64,000 bases of DNA from Cephalotus follicularis (lineage: Eukaryota > Streptophyta > Magnoliopsida > Oxalidales > Cephalotaceae), in the NCBI GenBank assembly GCA_001972305.1, contig BDDD01001977.1, forward strand, positions 1 through 64,000, in the 5' to 3' direction. Shown one piece after another: positions 11,903 to 23,181 of this stretch. Under the pieces are notes generated by a model that worked only from the letters and a program-made list of their open reading frames with translations, searched no databases and was not told where the DNA came from. Numbering within the stretch: the stretch's first letter is position 1; every line of letters begins with the position of its first letter. Made by a program: the position numbers and the translations under genes.

Positions 11903-13152
11903 AGGCTGCTTCCCCCTGGACTGCGAAGTCCCCCGGGAAGAAGACGGTACACTAGTTGTCGGTCCCGGTGGAGGCGGTGCCCGCTGTGTCTAATCAAATC
12001 CTCTAGGACGAGAACTCCAAGGACAATCTCTAGCAATGTGGTCGGGACCACCACAAACCAAGCAATGTCCCAAGAACCATCTACAATTCTTAGAAGTATG
12101 GTTAGTCTTCTGACAATGCACACAAGGAACCGTAGCACTCTGATTGCCGCTCCCAGAAAATCTGGAGGGTGTACCCTGACTAGGTGCTGAAGATCGGTCT
12201 CCTCGGCGTGCGTTCCTCAATCTGCCTCTCCTCTGAGAATGGGACGTATTCCCGCTACCCTGATTGCTACCCTGAGAACCAGGTGAGGGGCTACTATCAG
12301 TCTTCTATGATTTAGCACTGCCACTGTCACTACCACTCTGCCAAGAAGAAGGAGTAGGCCTGGTACGGGCTGCATTCCTCATCAGTTTAGCCTCAGCTGC
12401 AATATCCTCAAGTTGCATAGCTCAGGAAGAAATATCCAATATGGAGGTCAACCCGAAGGGGTCAGTTGCCTCCTCAAATCCAATCTCAGTCCCTGAAGGA
12501 ACTTCTTTGCTCTACGCTCTTGGCTTTCCACTAAGTACGGGGCGGATCGGGCTAATTGCGTGAATCTCACCTCGTACTCAGCAACTGTCATGCTCCCTTG
12601 TACCAAGTTAGCAAATTCAATCTCTCTTCTGTCTATCTCTACCTGAGGGTAGTACCTTGCATAGAATTCTCTTTTGAAGGCATCCCAAGAGCGGACTGTA
12701 CCATTCCTTGTCCAATCTGTATAAACCATAGCCCACCAGTGCTCGGCTTCTCCTTGGAGCATATACACTGCCAATACCAATTCCTGTTCATCATCACATC
12801 CCATGACTTCAAAGATCTTTTCCAGATGGGTTAGCCAAGACTCAGCAAGGGTAGGATCAGGGAGTCCTACAAATGCTGGAGGCTGTAACTTTAAGAAGCG
12901 GCTCAACATGTCTTTCCTCCTTGGTCTACGTTCCACTCTAGCCTGTTGGCGTCTCATCAGAGTATGCATCTGTGCCATAGTGGCACACAATTGTCTCCAA
13001 ACCTCAGGGTCAACACCCACTGGTGGAGCATTGGGATCATACTATGGAAAAGCATTACCAAAAGTCGGTTCATCATCAACAGGAGCAGGGGCAGGAGCAA
13101 GAGCAGGATCATTCCTTCCACCCCGTCGGCCACGCCTTCCTCTGTTTTCCAT
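11903..13152 (-). pseudogene. Element C gag (capsid and zinc knuckle)
   Basis: The start ATG (13152-13150, minus) opens an Arg/Gly-rich N-terminus that meets an in-frame stop near 13042. From 13020 to 12448 an open frame encodes the capsid domain, with WLTHLEKIFEVMGCDDEQE, YMLQGEAEHWWAMV and EIEFANLVQGSMTVAEYEV. After another stop the tail (11990-12220) has a CCHC knuckle, CLVCGGPDHIARDC (C-X2-C-X4-H-X4-C). Gag packages element RNA. This copy has at least two stops but is clearly better preserved than Gypsy A. Confidence 0.88.
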
Positions 13153-13321
13153 TACTATAAGAGACAACAATGGGATGATCAGATGCAATCACTTTCAATT
13201 CCAATATCAATCTCTTTTCCAATAATAATAGCATGAATAAGAAAGAACACATATCATGCAAATCCATTCAGTCAATCTCAATCAACGCATTTATATACTT
13301 AGCTAGCAGGCCGACCAATGT

Positions 13322-13332
13322 CTCTGATACCA
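13322..13332 (-). other. Primer-binding site of element C
   Basis: The minus strand reads TGGTATCAGAG three bases after the 5' LTR end, complementary to the 3' end of plant initiator tRNA-Met. Confidence 0.9.
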
Positions 13333-13335
13333 TAC

Positions 13336-15710
13336 TGTAACACCCCACGCCCGCAGGGCGGACACGTGGCATTACTCTCAATCCAATACACAATACAATG
13401 GTCGGGACTAGCAATATAAAAATTCGGAAAACTTAAAACTTTGCAATACATAACACTTGCGGAAGATACAATACCAATCCATCCATATAGTACAATGCAA
13501 ATCTTTTACAATACTAGTCTTTTACAATACATTATCAATCCTTCAATACAGTATTACAATACAGTACATTCCAAACTTCACTACAATCTCATAACCAGTC
13601 CTGAGGTACCCAAGCAGTCATGCGATCAATCGAGTCTTCAATCCTTCTGTGCGCTGCTACCTGCTGCCGTATGCCGCACACAAAGGTACAACACAGCCCC
13701 ACCCCGAAGGATGGGGTTAGCCACACTGGCTAAGCAGAAACCCCATGCAGCATGTATGCATGTACAATGAGCAATATCGGTGACAATCAATACAATATCA
13801 ATGCATGACATGGTAAATGTACATGTACAATTGGTGATCAGACTACCCGTATAACAGTGGCCCATAACAGAGCATATGGATAGAATCTATAACAAACAAT
13901 TAATCAATGACAGACACTCAATGGGGGTGTATGAAACACCCAATCAATCAATCAATATCCTATAGAGCATGCGACCGATGTCAATTCAGTGTAAATCAGT
14001 TAGCAGTGATCAATCCCACAGAAGGTAGTCCTTCAAAAAGGGTGGGAGATCTACCTACGGTTCTCAGACTGATCAGGTCTGGAACACATAGATCTTCCAG
14101 CCTATGGCTGGGCCAATACAATCTCGATGAGCTACAATTGAGGGAGCTACTGATGCCGTTAGGGAGCTACGGCCCTCAGCGAGCGTCAATCGTCAGTCAA
14201 TCGTGCTCATCAGCAAGACAATACAATACAAGAAACGATCGACGGAATAGGTGGACAAAGTCGACCTAAAATGCCGACGTAAACCGCAAGGTCGCTCTAT
14301 AGGATCCATACAATACAATCAATCGAGTCAATACAATATTAAGTAAAGTCAATAAGTGGTGGTGTCCAATGGAGAAATGGGAACGTGCGTCCATCGTACC
14401 GACTTAGACTCACAACGACACTCATGGCACAAGCAATCGATCAATGTATCAATAAAACGTCGAAGCAAAGCCGATAAGTGGTGGTGCCTAATGGAGGGAT
14501 GGGAACATGCGTCGATTTTACCGACTTAGACTCACAGTAACACTCATGACTCAAGCAATCAATCGGTCAGTACAATCATTAAAACTGTTTTCAAACACTT
14601 GAACACCTCAAGTGAGGCTCCGGTTAAGTGGCGTTGTGAAAAGAAGTGGAAAACTAGCTTTAAAACAGTTAAAAACTCCCTTCAGTACATTAAGCGTCAA
14701 TGTCTTTGGTGAAAGACATCGACTCCTTTTTAAAACGGTGGAAAGACGTTGATGTCTTTGAAAGACGCCGATGTCTTTCCCTATTTATGTAGAGAACTGG
14801 CCAAAGACGTCGACGTCCTTGGAGAAAGGCGTCGATGCTTTTCAATAAAAACAGTCTGAGAATGCGCATCAATGTTCGGCATCGATGTCTTTCCAGGGGA
14901 GAGACATCTCGAGGCAAAGACGTCGACGTCTTTGAAAGACGTCGATGTCTTTGCTGCAGAATCAAGGATATGACACTCAAATGAAAAAGACATCGACGTC
15001 TTTGGGCTAAGGGTCGATGTCTTTTCCGGGCAGAGTCGGTTTTTTAGGCAGAAAATAGGGTCAATCTCAAGCCAAAATCCAATTAAAAGACAATCTTTGA
15101 AAACCAAAGTTTACAATCAATCATTTGAGGTTAGTAAGACTAGTTACAACCTTCCAAAATCAATTTCAATCCTTTAATTAACAATTAGGTCAAGGATTAG
15201 CTATAAACCCTAAAAACCTCAATTCACTCAATTCAATCACTCAATTAATCATGCAATTCAGTCAATCAATCAATAAAGCAATAGGCAATTCAATAAAGAA
15301 GTCCTACCTATCACTGAAGCTTCAAAAGTTGAGCTTCCAATCACTCAATCGGTTTCTATGCCGTTCAATCACCAATCCACTCCTTGCAATCGCTGTTCTT
15401 GTCAATGGAGATGCAATCCGGGACTGCAATGGTGGAAGATGGAGCTGCCAGCAAGAGGGAGAGAGGGAGAGAGAGAGAGAGAGAGAGAATGAGAAATGTG
15501 AGAGTAAAGAGAGAAAGAATTGACTTATATAGTCAATTCGATCAACTCTCTGAAACTCGGCCCAAAATCCCGACTATACATGTATGTGATCAATACAATA
15601 TCAATAGGTATTAGAATACCTCAATTCAATACAGTTCAGTAAGGTCCAAACCGATGCAATACGGTACGATGTACGTATGACCAACACAAAAGGGAATTCG
15701 GGTCGTCACA
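13336..15710 (-). repeat. Element C 5' LTR
   Basis: This LTR is 2375 bases long and closely matches 7009-9413, including the GTCGAC palindrome cluster (14690-15030) and the GA repeat (15455-15490). Differences are scattered point changes and small indels, such as a missing ATGCTCGTCAGC copy near 14205 compared with 7865. Because read on the minus strand it precedes the PBS, it is the 5' LTR. Confidence 0.92.
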
Positions 15711-15715
15711 GTACC

Positions 15716-16006
15716 TCGATCTATGAGACTTATTACTGCCTCCAGAACTTCAACCAGATTGTCCACTTGGAGATACTGATCTTTTATCCCCCATTTGGAT
15801 CCTCGATTTCTGTATCTCATTGGTCATAGCTTCAATGTCTCTGGCTCTGCTAGACACCTCAAGAAGAGATCTCAATCGGAGGGGTGCCAACTACTTTCTG
15901 ATCTCAGGTTTGAGGCCAATAAGGAACTTCTTTGCCTTTCTGGTTTCAGTGTTGACCATATGGGGAGCTACTCTTGACAATTCCACAAATTTGGCCTTAT
16001 ACTGAC
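15716..16006 (-). pseudogene. Gypsy B gag, segment 2
   Basis: The minus strand gives the middle of B's gag, YKAKFVELSRVAPHMVNTE and then KAKKFLIGLKPEIRK, followed by RARDIEAMTNEIQK. It matches the capsid C-terminal blocks of element C's gag. It is separated from segment 1 (18604-19274) by the insert 16012-18598 and from segment 3 by element C. Confidence 0.82.
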
Positions 16007-16011
16007 CCACT

Positions 16012-18598
16012 TTTTAGAGATTGTGTGACCTGTCAAGCCACTAGGTGGTTGGATGTACTCATACTCTGCTCGAATATACGGTCTTATTCTATCCATGGTA
16101 CACTGTGCAAATTGTATTTAATTATTGGTATAACCGTATATGTTTTATCACATAATCGAAACATGACACTGCTTACATATATGGTGCTCTGTCACATCAA
16201 AGGGTTGGTTGTCGAGCCTAGGGCTATGAGAGCGACTTTCTTATTCCCTGTGACTAAACTGTTCCAAGTCATAGGTTCATTTATTTAAGGAATTTGTGAA
16301 CCGTACAGACTTGCCGTATCGTGCTTGCTCTCGCGAATGGGAGGGTTAAGTATCTCATTGCCACTTGGGTACAACCCTAAAGCTAAGACAGGGTGCGTGA
16401 TGGGAGTATGTACACTGAACATGACCCACCATAGGAATTCTACTTGGATGGTCACATATCCCATATCAGTAGAGATTCCCATCTGGGACAGTAGTGTATA
16501 GACTCTACGAGTTTAGCAAGTTCTGAATGGACTTCTCTGATCCTTATACCTGAGCGGCTACTGTGCATTGCATAGAGACTGTCTGACTTTGATTTCTGCC
16601 CTACCCAGTTCTCTCGCGGGTTTGGCAAACAGTCATCTTTTGGGGTCTTACAGAATTTATGTGAATGTAAGTGAGTGCGCAACAAGGAATCATCACATCT
16701 GATGTGAGGGTGATTGGCTCTATAGTATCTGTATTCATTATGGACTTTGAAATACCTAGCCAGGTTATGGCGAGCTGGAACCTAGGGTTTTCAGAAAGGC
16801 TTGTCGATAGTCATAATGGTTAAATACAGATTTATAGATATCGGCATATCTAGGGTTGACACATATCCTTACCCTAGGCCGTGATTAGAGCCGAGGATGG
16901 CGAGGGATTATAGTACACGGTAACTGTCGTCAGGATAAAGTATCGGATGTATCAAAAACAGAATTAATTATGGAAATTAATCAAGGGATTAATTTACACA
17001 CCTGAAATATGATAGTCATAGGTTCAGGGTCTTAAAAGTAGTCAAGGACTATTTATGGTAAGTTTACTTAAGAGCAAGGCATCTTAGTAACACACCATCG
17101 TTACTGATTAATTCTGGACTTTCGGGTCCCGCCTCACGAGTATATGTATCAGATACATATATCGTATTGTTATATAACGTGTGATGGCACATGTTATATA
17201 TTGTGGTGTATTAGTGATGTTATGTGACTAATTAGTTGATGTAACATACTAATATGATTTTGGTATTAAATAATCATTGGATTATTATTTTCTCTACATC
17301 TCTCTTCACATTGGCTAGTTGCATGTTTTACCTCTCTCTTGATTATTATTTTTTTGGGAAAGAACCTCTCTCTTGATTGGTTGCATGGCTGGCAAAAAGA
17401 CTAAACATGTTCTCTCTTATTGGCTGTTACATGAAACTTGCACATTATGGTTATTAGATAACCAATATGGCAGGTAACAGCAAATAGAAGGCAATATGAC
17501 TTCTTCACTGAGCTGGAGGTTTGTTATGGCGACAAGAAAGGAATAAAATCCTTTAGTGCGTTTTAACAGCATGGTTGCATTTTGGAAATGCATAAGCCAT
17601 TTGTTATGGCACCATGGATGGTAAACTGGATTTCTATTCTAGGAATGAAATATGGTTAACTCATTTCCATTATGGCTAGCCTTATGGTGATCCACATTTG
17701 GTGGAGCACATCATTGGATAATTGATGCAATGAAAGGAAAATGGATGGCATTCAAGGAATGAAATCATGGTAATAAGTTTTCTTGATTGTAGGCTTTATG
17801 ATGATAAGTTTTCTTGATTGTAGGCTTTATGATGATCCACAATTTGTGGATCATAACTCTGGGTGCTTGATAGCATAAGAGAGAACACGTTTTCTAGAGC
17901 AAAATGGAAAACCTTATGTCATGGTGGCAATATAAGGAAAGCTGGTACAATGATGGAAAACGGGAGATGCATTCATGGAATGAAATCCACTCAACACGTT
18001 TTCATCATGTCTGGATTGATGATGATCCACAATTGGTGGATCATAACTTGGTATGCATTGGATGCATAAAAGAAAGTGAACCTGGACATTTGTTAGGTGT
18101 GTGAAAGTTCCTGGTCTATGCAAAACGTTTTTGTAGAGAGAGAGAGATAGCATTGTGCTATTTGTGTTCTTAGAGAACAAAAGAGAAAAAGAGAGAAAAC
18201 AGATACCTTTGATTGTAAACACCATTGTTTGATTTATATAGGTGGTGTACTGCTTACACTAAGCACTATATTCCCTATATTGATCCTAGATTAGGATTAG
18301 ACATATAGGAGTTTGTTTTGTTCGTTATTCCACTATTGTTCATTCCTGAGTAAAATCTTGAAGTCTCAGAACGGATTCTTGAAGGAAGGAGTTGGTTGCT
18401 CGGTATAAACTCTATCCTTCTATGTATGTTTATATCGTTTATCTGGGCTGTTGATTAGCGATCATAGGATGTTTGTATTCTGTTATGGAGTTAGTTTATG
18501 GGATGTTTTTGTTATAGAGCCACTTTAATGAAAATTAAAGTTATACATCCTATGCACTTAACGCCTAAAATGACTTTAAACTTGTTTTTGTTCTTTCA
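16012..18598. mobile_element. Unclassified 2587-bp insertion in Gypsy B gag, with 5-bp duplication
   Basis: CCACT occurs at both borders (16007-16011 and 18599-18603). Removing the insert plus one CCACT rejoins the gag frame without a shift (GNMTV followed by GQYKAKF), so the borders are well supported. No inverted repeats, PBS, transposase or RT are visible. The plus strand starts TTTTAGAG and ends TTGTTCTTTCA. Inside are a direct 34-base duplication around 17775-17840 and three or four degenerate copies of a TGATGATCCACAA..GTGGATCATAAC module (17680-18060). A five-base duplication fits an LTR-type integrase, so a diverged solo LTR is possible, but the TG end is not seen on one side. Confidence 0.7.
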
Positions 18599-18603
18599 CC
18601 ACT

Positions 18604-19274
18604 GTCATATTGCCTTGAGTCAGGTTGAGGAACTCGGCTTCTCTTTTGTCTACTTCTGCTTCGGGATAGTATTGTTCATTGAATTCCTCTTTGAACTTGT
18701 CCCATGATTTGACTATCCCTGATCGTTCCCATGAATCAGCAATCATTTTCCACCAATGATCTGCTTCGCCCTGCAGCATATATGTGGCGAAGAGTATCTT
18801 ATGAGAATCAAAACACTCCAATACTGTGAAGATCTTTTCGATTTGCATTATCCATCTCTCAGCTGTAATAGCATCTGCATCTCCGGTGAACACTGGGGGA
18901 TTCAATCTCAAGAATCTGACTAAAGGATCCTCTAGGTGTGTAGGTTGATCGACTGATCTCCTTGCTGTCATTGAATGCCTAAAGGGTCGCGTAGTCGGTG
19001 GTTGCTCAGGTGCTTCAGCTGCTCGCCTACAAGGTCTGGCAACTGAGGTCTGTTCCGTTGTGGTCGCATGGCACTGCATGAATTCACTCAACTGGGCCAT
19101 CATCGCCCGCATTCTTCTCATAAGACCCCTAGATTCTTGTCTATCTGGTTCTGCAATTTCTGCCTCTTGGGCTACATTCGTTTCTTCTGCATCTCTGCTT
19201 GCTCGAGTACATCTAGTTGACGGCTCGGCTCTTGCTCCTCGTGCAGTTCTACTTCGACGACCGTCCATTTTCAC
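18604..19274 (-). pseudogene. Gypsy B gag, N-terminal segment 1
   Basis: From ATG at 19274 (minus) the frame is open and encodes an Arg/Ala-rich N-terminus, a helix-forming stretch with MRRMRAMMAQLSEFMQ, and a capsid domain with PPVFTGDADAITAERWI, YMLQGEADHWWKMI and EAEFLNLTQGNMTV. It is interrupted at NMTV by the insert 16012-18598. The gag is intact up to that point, so this part has decayed little. It lies about 120 bases inside B's PBS, as expected for a 5' gag start. Confidence 0.88.
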
Positions 19275-19378
19275 TTCTGTGTAACAACAAAGGGTTAATA
19301 TCCACTAATTAAATCCACATGCAATCAACTTTATAAGCCAAGGACTCCTTAGTGGTATACTCAGCGTAGGAGAACCGC

Positions 19379-19391
19379 GGCTCTGATACCA
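19379..19391 (-). other. Primer-binding site of Gypsy B
   Basis: The minus strand reads TGGTATCAGAGCC close to the end of LTR B, the tRNA-iMet primer site. Confidence 0.9.
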
Positions 19392-20000
19392 AGTCTATAA
19401 CGCCCCAAACCCCAAGAGTCAACTCCCAAGGTTTGACACGCTACCAATAGTATCATTCAATAATTTTTGCATAAAAAAACATTTAATCAATACAATAAAG
19501 CATGCGGAATTCCAATAAACAATAAAAATTCGTGGATAAAACCCAGTTCATACAACATTATTTAATATAAAAGCTCTACCACAAATCGGTAGGTCATAAC
19601 ACAAACCAAACAGTAACACTTCTGGGTCGTCGAACCGCAACTGGAAGGAAGAGACTTACTCTTGTTCAGTCTTCTGCTTGCTGGGAAGCTCCACCTGTAC
19701 CTGACCCATTACATTAAAATGCAATGGGTCAGCAACCACTGGTTGTGTAGGAACTCCCACCCATGCATGTGTGGAGTGCAATGCAGCAGATATAATTATG
19801 CATGCAATGTGAGATGCAGTGAGAACAGTGCAATACATTCAATACATTCACTCATTCCATAAAAATCATTAACAGTCAATATAAATCCTTCTGCGGCATT
19901 CACCACTTAAGGAGGAGCGGTAACGCGCTCCAGACGTTGAAGGTAGAGAAGCCGGGAGGAATAAACATTTCATTATGCAATAATAATCATTCAGTCAGTG

Positions 20001-20075
20001 TGGCTCATCTCGGTCAGTGATCCATTGGCTCATCTCAGTCAGTGATCCATTGGCTCATCTCGGTCAGTGATCCAT
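20001..20075 (+). repeat. Tandem repeat, three 25-base units, in LTR B
   Basis: TGGCTCATCTCGGTCAGTGA plus TCCAT is repeated three times with a single change, followed by decayed copies up to about 20195. Confidence 0.9.
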
Positions 20076-20379
20076 TGGGCTATGTCGGTGATCCACCTGG
20101 TTCAACTCAATTTGGTGACCCATTAGGTCATCTAGAAAAATAGCCTTACTAGCTCATCTCGGTCGGTGATCCCCGTAGGGCTCATATCGGTGGTGATCCA
20201 GTCTATTACATTACACTAACATTATTAGTACATTAATATTTCATTAACAATTTACCCTAAGGTCTGCCTTTATATAAAGCTAAGCCCATATCATTCACCT
20301 TAGTAATTTATCCATTTAATATCAAAAGCAGGCCTAGGACTCAAGTCTATATAGTACGTGGCGCAGGTGCAAAAGGCAT

Positions 20380-21240
20380 TGTTCGAAAGTGTGCCTTGGC
20401 GCTTTCTCAATATGCCAGGACGCATGCATGCACAGGACACATGCATGCCTAGTCGTCTTCTCGGCGTCTCAAATATGGGCAGTGGAGAGCTTAGAATTTG
20501 TGTCCCCTGCGCCTTTGCATGCACAGGCCGCATGCAGTGGACAAGGGTGTCCTTGGCGCAAGTAGTGGATGGAATGTGTGCAGAGGACAACGGTGTCCCC
20601 CACACTTGGCGTCCTCGGCACTACAGTAGACGAGACTCATGCAGAGGGCGGGGTTGTCTTCAGGCGTTTGCAGTGGACGGGACGCATGTGTCCCCTGGCA
20701 ATAGCTCCTCTGGCGTTTAGCACTGGTGCATCCTCCGCATGTGTCCTCGGGCGTTAACGCTGGTGAAGGCGCATGCAAAGGACATTGGCGTCCTCTGCAC
20801 TTGAGGTCCCTAGGCGTTGCAAGGGAGAAGACTCATGCAGAGGACAATGGCGTCCTCCGCGTTTGGTGTCCCCAGGTATTGCAGTGGAGAAGACGCGAGC
20901 AGAGGACAATGGTGTCCTCCGCGTTTGGCGTCCCCGACACTTGTCCCTGGGCGATGGCACCTCGGCGTCTTCACAGTGGAAGCTTGGCGTCGTTGTATGC
21001 ACAGGGCACATACAGAGGATAGAGGAGTCCTCGGCACCTGTAGTGCTCAAGCATGGCGTCTCAGGAGTTTTGGCTCCTCAACGTTTTTGTAGTGAAACAG
21101 GGGGCATGTAGGGGACAATGGTGTCCCCTGCACTTCGTGTCCTTTGCTTCCCTTGTACTTGGTGTCTTTTGCGCCTAGGTGTCCTTTGCGCCTTAGTGTA
21201 CTCGGGCATATGACACTGGTGCGTTCTTGGCATGCATGGA
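20380..21240 (+). repeat. GC-rich degenerate repeat block in LTR B
   Basis: A loose unit of about 60 bases recurs. It contains GCAGAGGACAAtGGcGTCCTC, in which AGGACnnnGTCCT is partly self-complementary, followed by GCGTTTGGCGTCC. The clearest copies are at 20575-20610, 20775-20800, 20838-20875 and 20898-20935. It is much richer in GC than the flanks. Confidence 0.75.
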
Positions 21241-22170
21241 GGAGAGGGGCTTAACATTTCTGGCACGCCAAGATGCATGCCTTGGTTCCCAATGCGTGCC
21301 AGACAACGCCATTCATGCTCGGTGCATAAGGAAAAGAAGTATGGCGCGTGGCGTTATATGCTAGAAACAACTAATCTTCATTTCTACTTTAGGACCGAAT
21401 ATATATATATATTATATTCACTCACCTCGACATTCACTAGTCCCAGAGGATAAATTGCATTCATTGTATCCTTGCATTTCCAATGCATTCAGTCTATATT
21501 AACCGTACTACAACACACTAATTAAAATTACTAAGCAGTGCTGGTAGGAGATCCTACCTCAAATCCTCTGGAGTCAAAATGTTTTCCTTTGCTCTGCACA
21601 ATTTCTTCAATTACTCCTTGATTTGCACTGGGCTCCTTTCTCCACTGGATCTTTCTCTTGCTCTCTGGATCGTCCTCCTCAAAGATGGGAATGAGGGAGA
21701 TTTAATGGGAGTGAGGTGGGAGAGACAAAAAGTCTCTAAATAGCAACCCCTCATTTGTCTCTTTCTCTCATTTTTCCAACAGCAGCCGTCCCCACCATCA
21801 TTCCTTCTCTTTTATAATCATTAATGGAATTCTCCAAATTTTTCTACACGTTTCACTATCATTCTCACAATTTGGGATGATGGAAATTGGAGAGGGGTCT
21901 GTCCAGCTCCCTTATTGTGGGCTGCCGAGGACGCCCCAATGCACTTTCCTTTTCCTTCATTAATTCATTTCTAAATCAGGCCTTAAACATATTGAGCCCA
22001 ATTTTCATTTTAATTTCAGTCCAATACCATAAAATTTCATTTAAGGCCCAAAAGCCATTAATTTAATTCCAGTCCAACAACAATACAACTTTTGGCCCGA
22101 AATATCATTATTAAAACAATGTACTTTTATACATACACATTTTTGTTTACAAAAAATTTTGGGTATTACA

Positions 22171-23181
22171 CCACTGACCACCAAGCCAACCCTCACTAAA
22201 ACGGCAGTCCACCAACACACACACACTCTCCACACCAAACCAAAACAAAAGAAATGGAAAGGAAAGGAATAAATCAAAATATAACGCAAAAGGGGATACA
22301 CGAAAGCTCACCGTTGCCGGTCGCTGTCATCGTACACAGCTCCAACAACCATCACCCACCGTAAACGAAAGCTCAAAATAGAAGGGACGAGTGTTGCTGG
22401 CAGTTTCTCCAGTGAAACCACTTGCGTCGTTGATGAAAAAAAGAGATAAAGGGGCGTTGAGAGTGAGGGAGGGAAGATAGATGAGAGGGCAAGGGAGAGA
22501 GATTAACAATGGAATGCGTTGAGTCGTTATTTTTCAAGCTTTTTTTTTTTAATTGTGTTTCTTTATTGGTTTGGTAATTAGGATATTTTTGTCATTTCAT
22601 TAATTTTGTTAACAGAGTTATAATGTAAAGATGTTTTTGTAGTATTCTAAAGAGAGAGGGAGAAAAAAGTTATAAAGAGAGATATTTGTAATTGTCCTTT
22701 GATTATTGTCAAATAATATTTTTTTTTATTGTTGTTTATATCAGACTTCGTACTACCTTTGATATTAGAGAAACTGTTCATGAGTCCCACGTAAAAAAAA
22801 AATTGGAACCCACCTCATTAAAGAACATTAACAAGATGCTGGTAACGATTTAACATTAAAAGAAAATTAGTAGATTTATTTAAACTTTGTTGTAATAGTA
22901 AACACTAAGAACCACCGCAGTGCGTACAATTACATATTTAAAATATTCAGAGATACTCACCACCAATATTTTTTTACTTCTCCATACACATAACACACAA
23001 ATTCCAACTTTCGCCGGCACGTGACTAGCCAACCCCTCCCTATCTCCGATCACGTGACCTCTCATTCGAGCATGAGAAGACCTCAATTTCTCCAAATCTG
23101 AATACGAACCCGGATTGGATTGGATCTGGATCCAGTTTGGATCATATTTTTTGAAAAAAAAATCGTTTTGGAGTTTCAGTG
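22171..23181. other. Intergenic region upstream of the SNARE gene
   Basis: This is AT-rich sequence with a purine-rich stretch (22440-22505) and poly-T runs. It presumably contains the promoter and 5' UTR of the SNARE gene. No coding or repeat structure is convincing, and a short ORF at 22041-22301 straddles the LTR B border. Confidence 0.5.

Larger units (their letters stand above)
7009..15710 (-). mobile_element. Gypsy element C, complete LTR-to-LTR, Del/Tekay-like, RT-deleted
   Basis: The element is bounded by two near-identical 2.4-kb direct repeats (7009-9413 and 13336-15710), both starting TGTAACACC and ending GTCACA on the plus strand. Flanks are GTACT (7004-7008) and GTACC (15711-15715), a five-base target duplication with one change. 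Read on the minus strand, the order is 5' LTR, PBS, gag, protease, RT stub, RNase H tail, integrase with a chromodomain-like end, purine tract and 3' LTR. The long LTRs, iMet primer site and C-terminal chromodomain-like sequence fit the Del/Tekay chromovirus lineage (inference). Most of RT is deleted, so the copy is non-autonomous. Confidence 0.92.
19396..22170 (-). repeat. Gypsy B 5' LTR
   Basis: This 2775-base LTR starts TATAACGCCCC on the plus strand (a changed TGTAACGCC) and ends GGGTATTACA, so on the minus strand it runs TGTAATACCC...GGGGCGTTATA. It borders the PBS of Gypsy B. It contains a 25-base tandem repeat (20001-20075) and a GC-rich block of degenerate repeats (20380-21240). The many short ORFs in 20300-21450 come from these repeats. 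No partner LTR is in the window because B is truncated at 4225. Confidence 0.85.

Noticed and set aside
16270..16500. Minus-strand ORFs in the 2.6-kb insert
   Set aside because: They are short, without conserved motifs, and in sequence that otherwise looks like non-coding LTR-type DNA.
20300..21280. Many overlapping 60-120 residue ORFs on both strands
   Set aside because: They come from the GC-rich repeat block of LTR B, have no recognisable domain, and occur in every frame.
22041..22301. 86-residue minus-strand ORF with a membrane-like sequence
   Set aside because: It crosses the border of LTR B at 22170 and has no family features. It is a chance frame in T-rich sequence.
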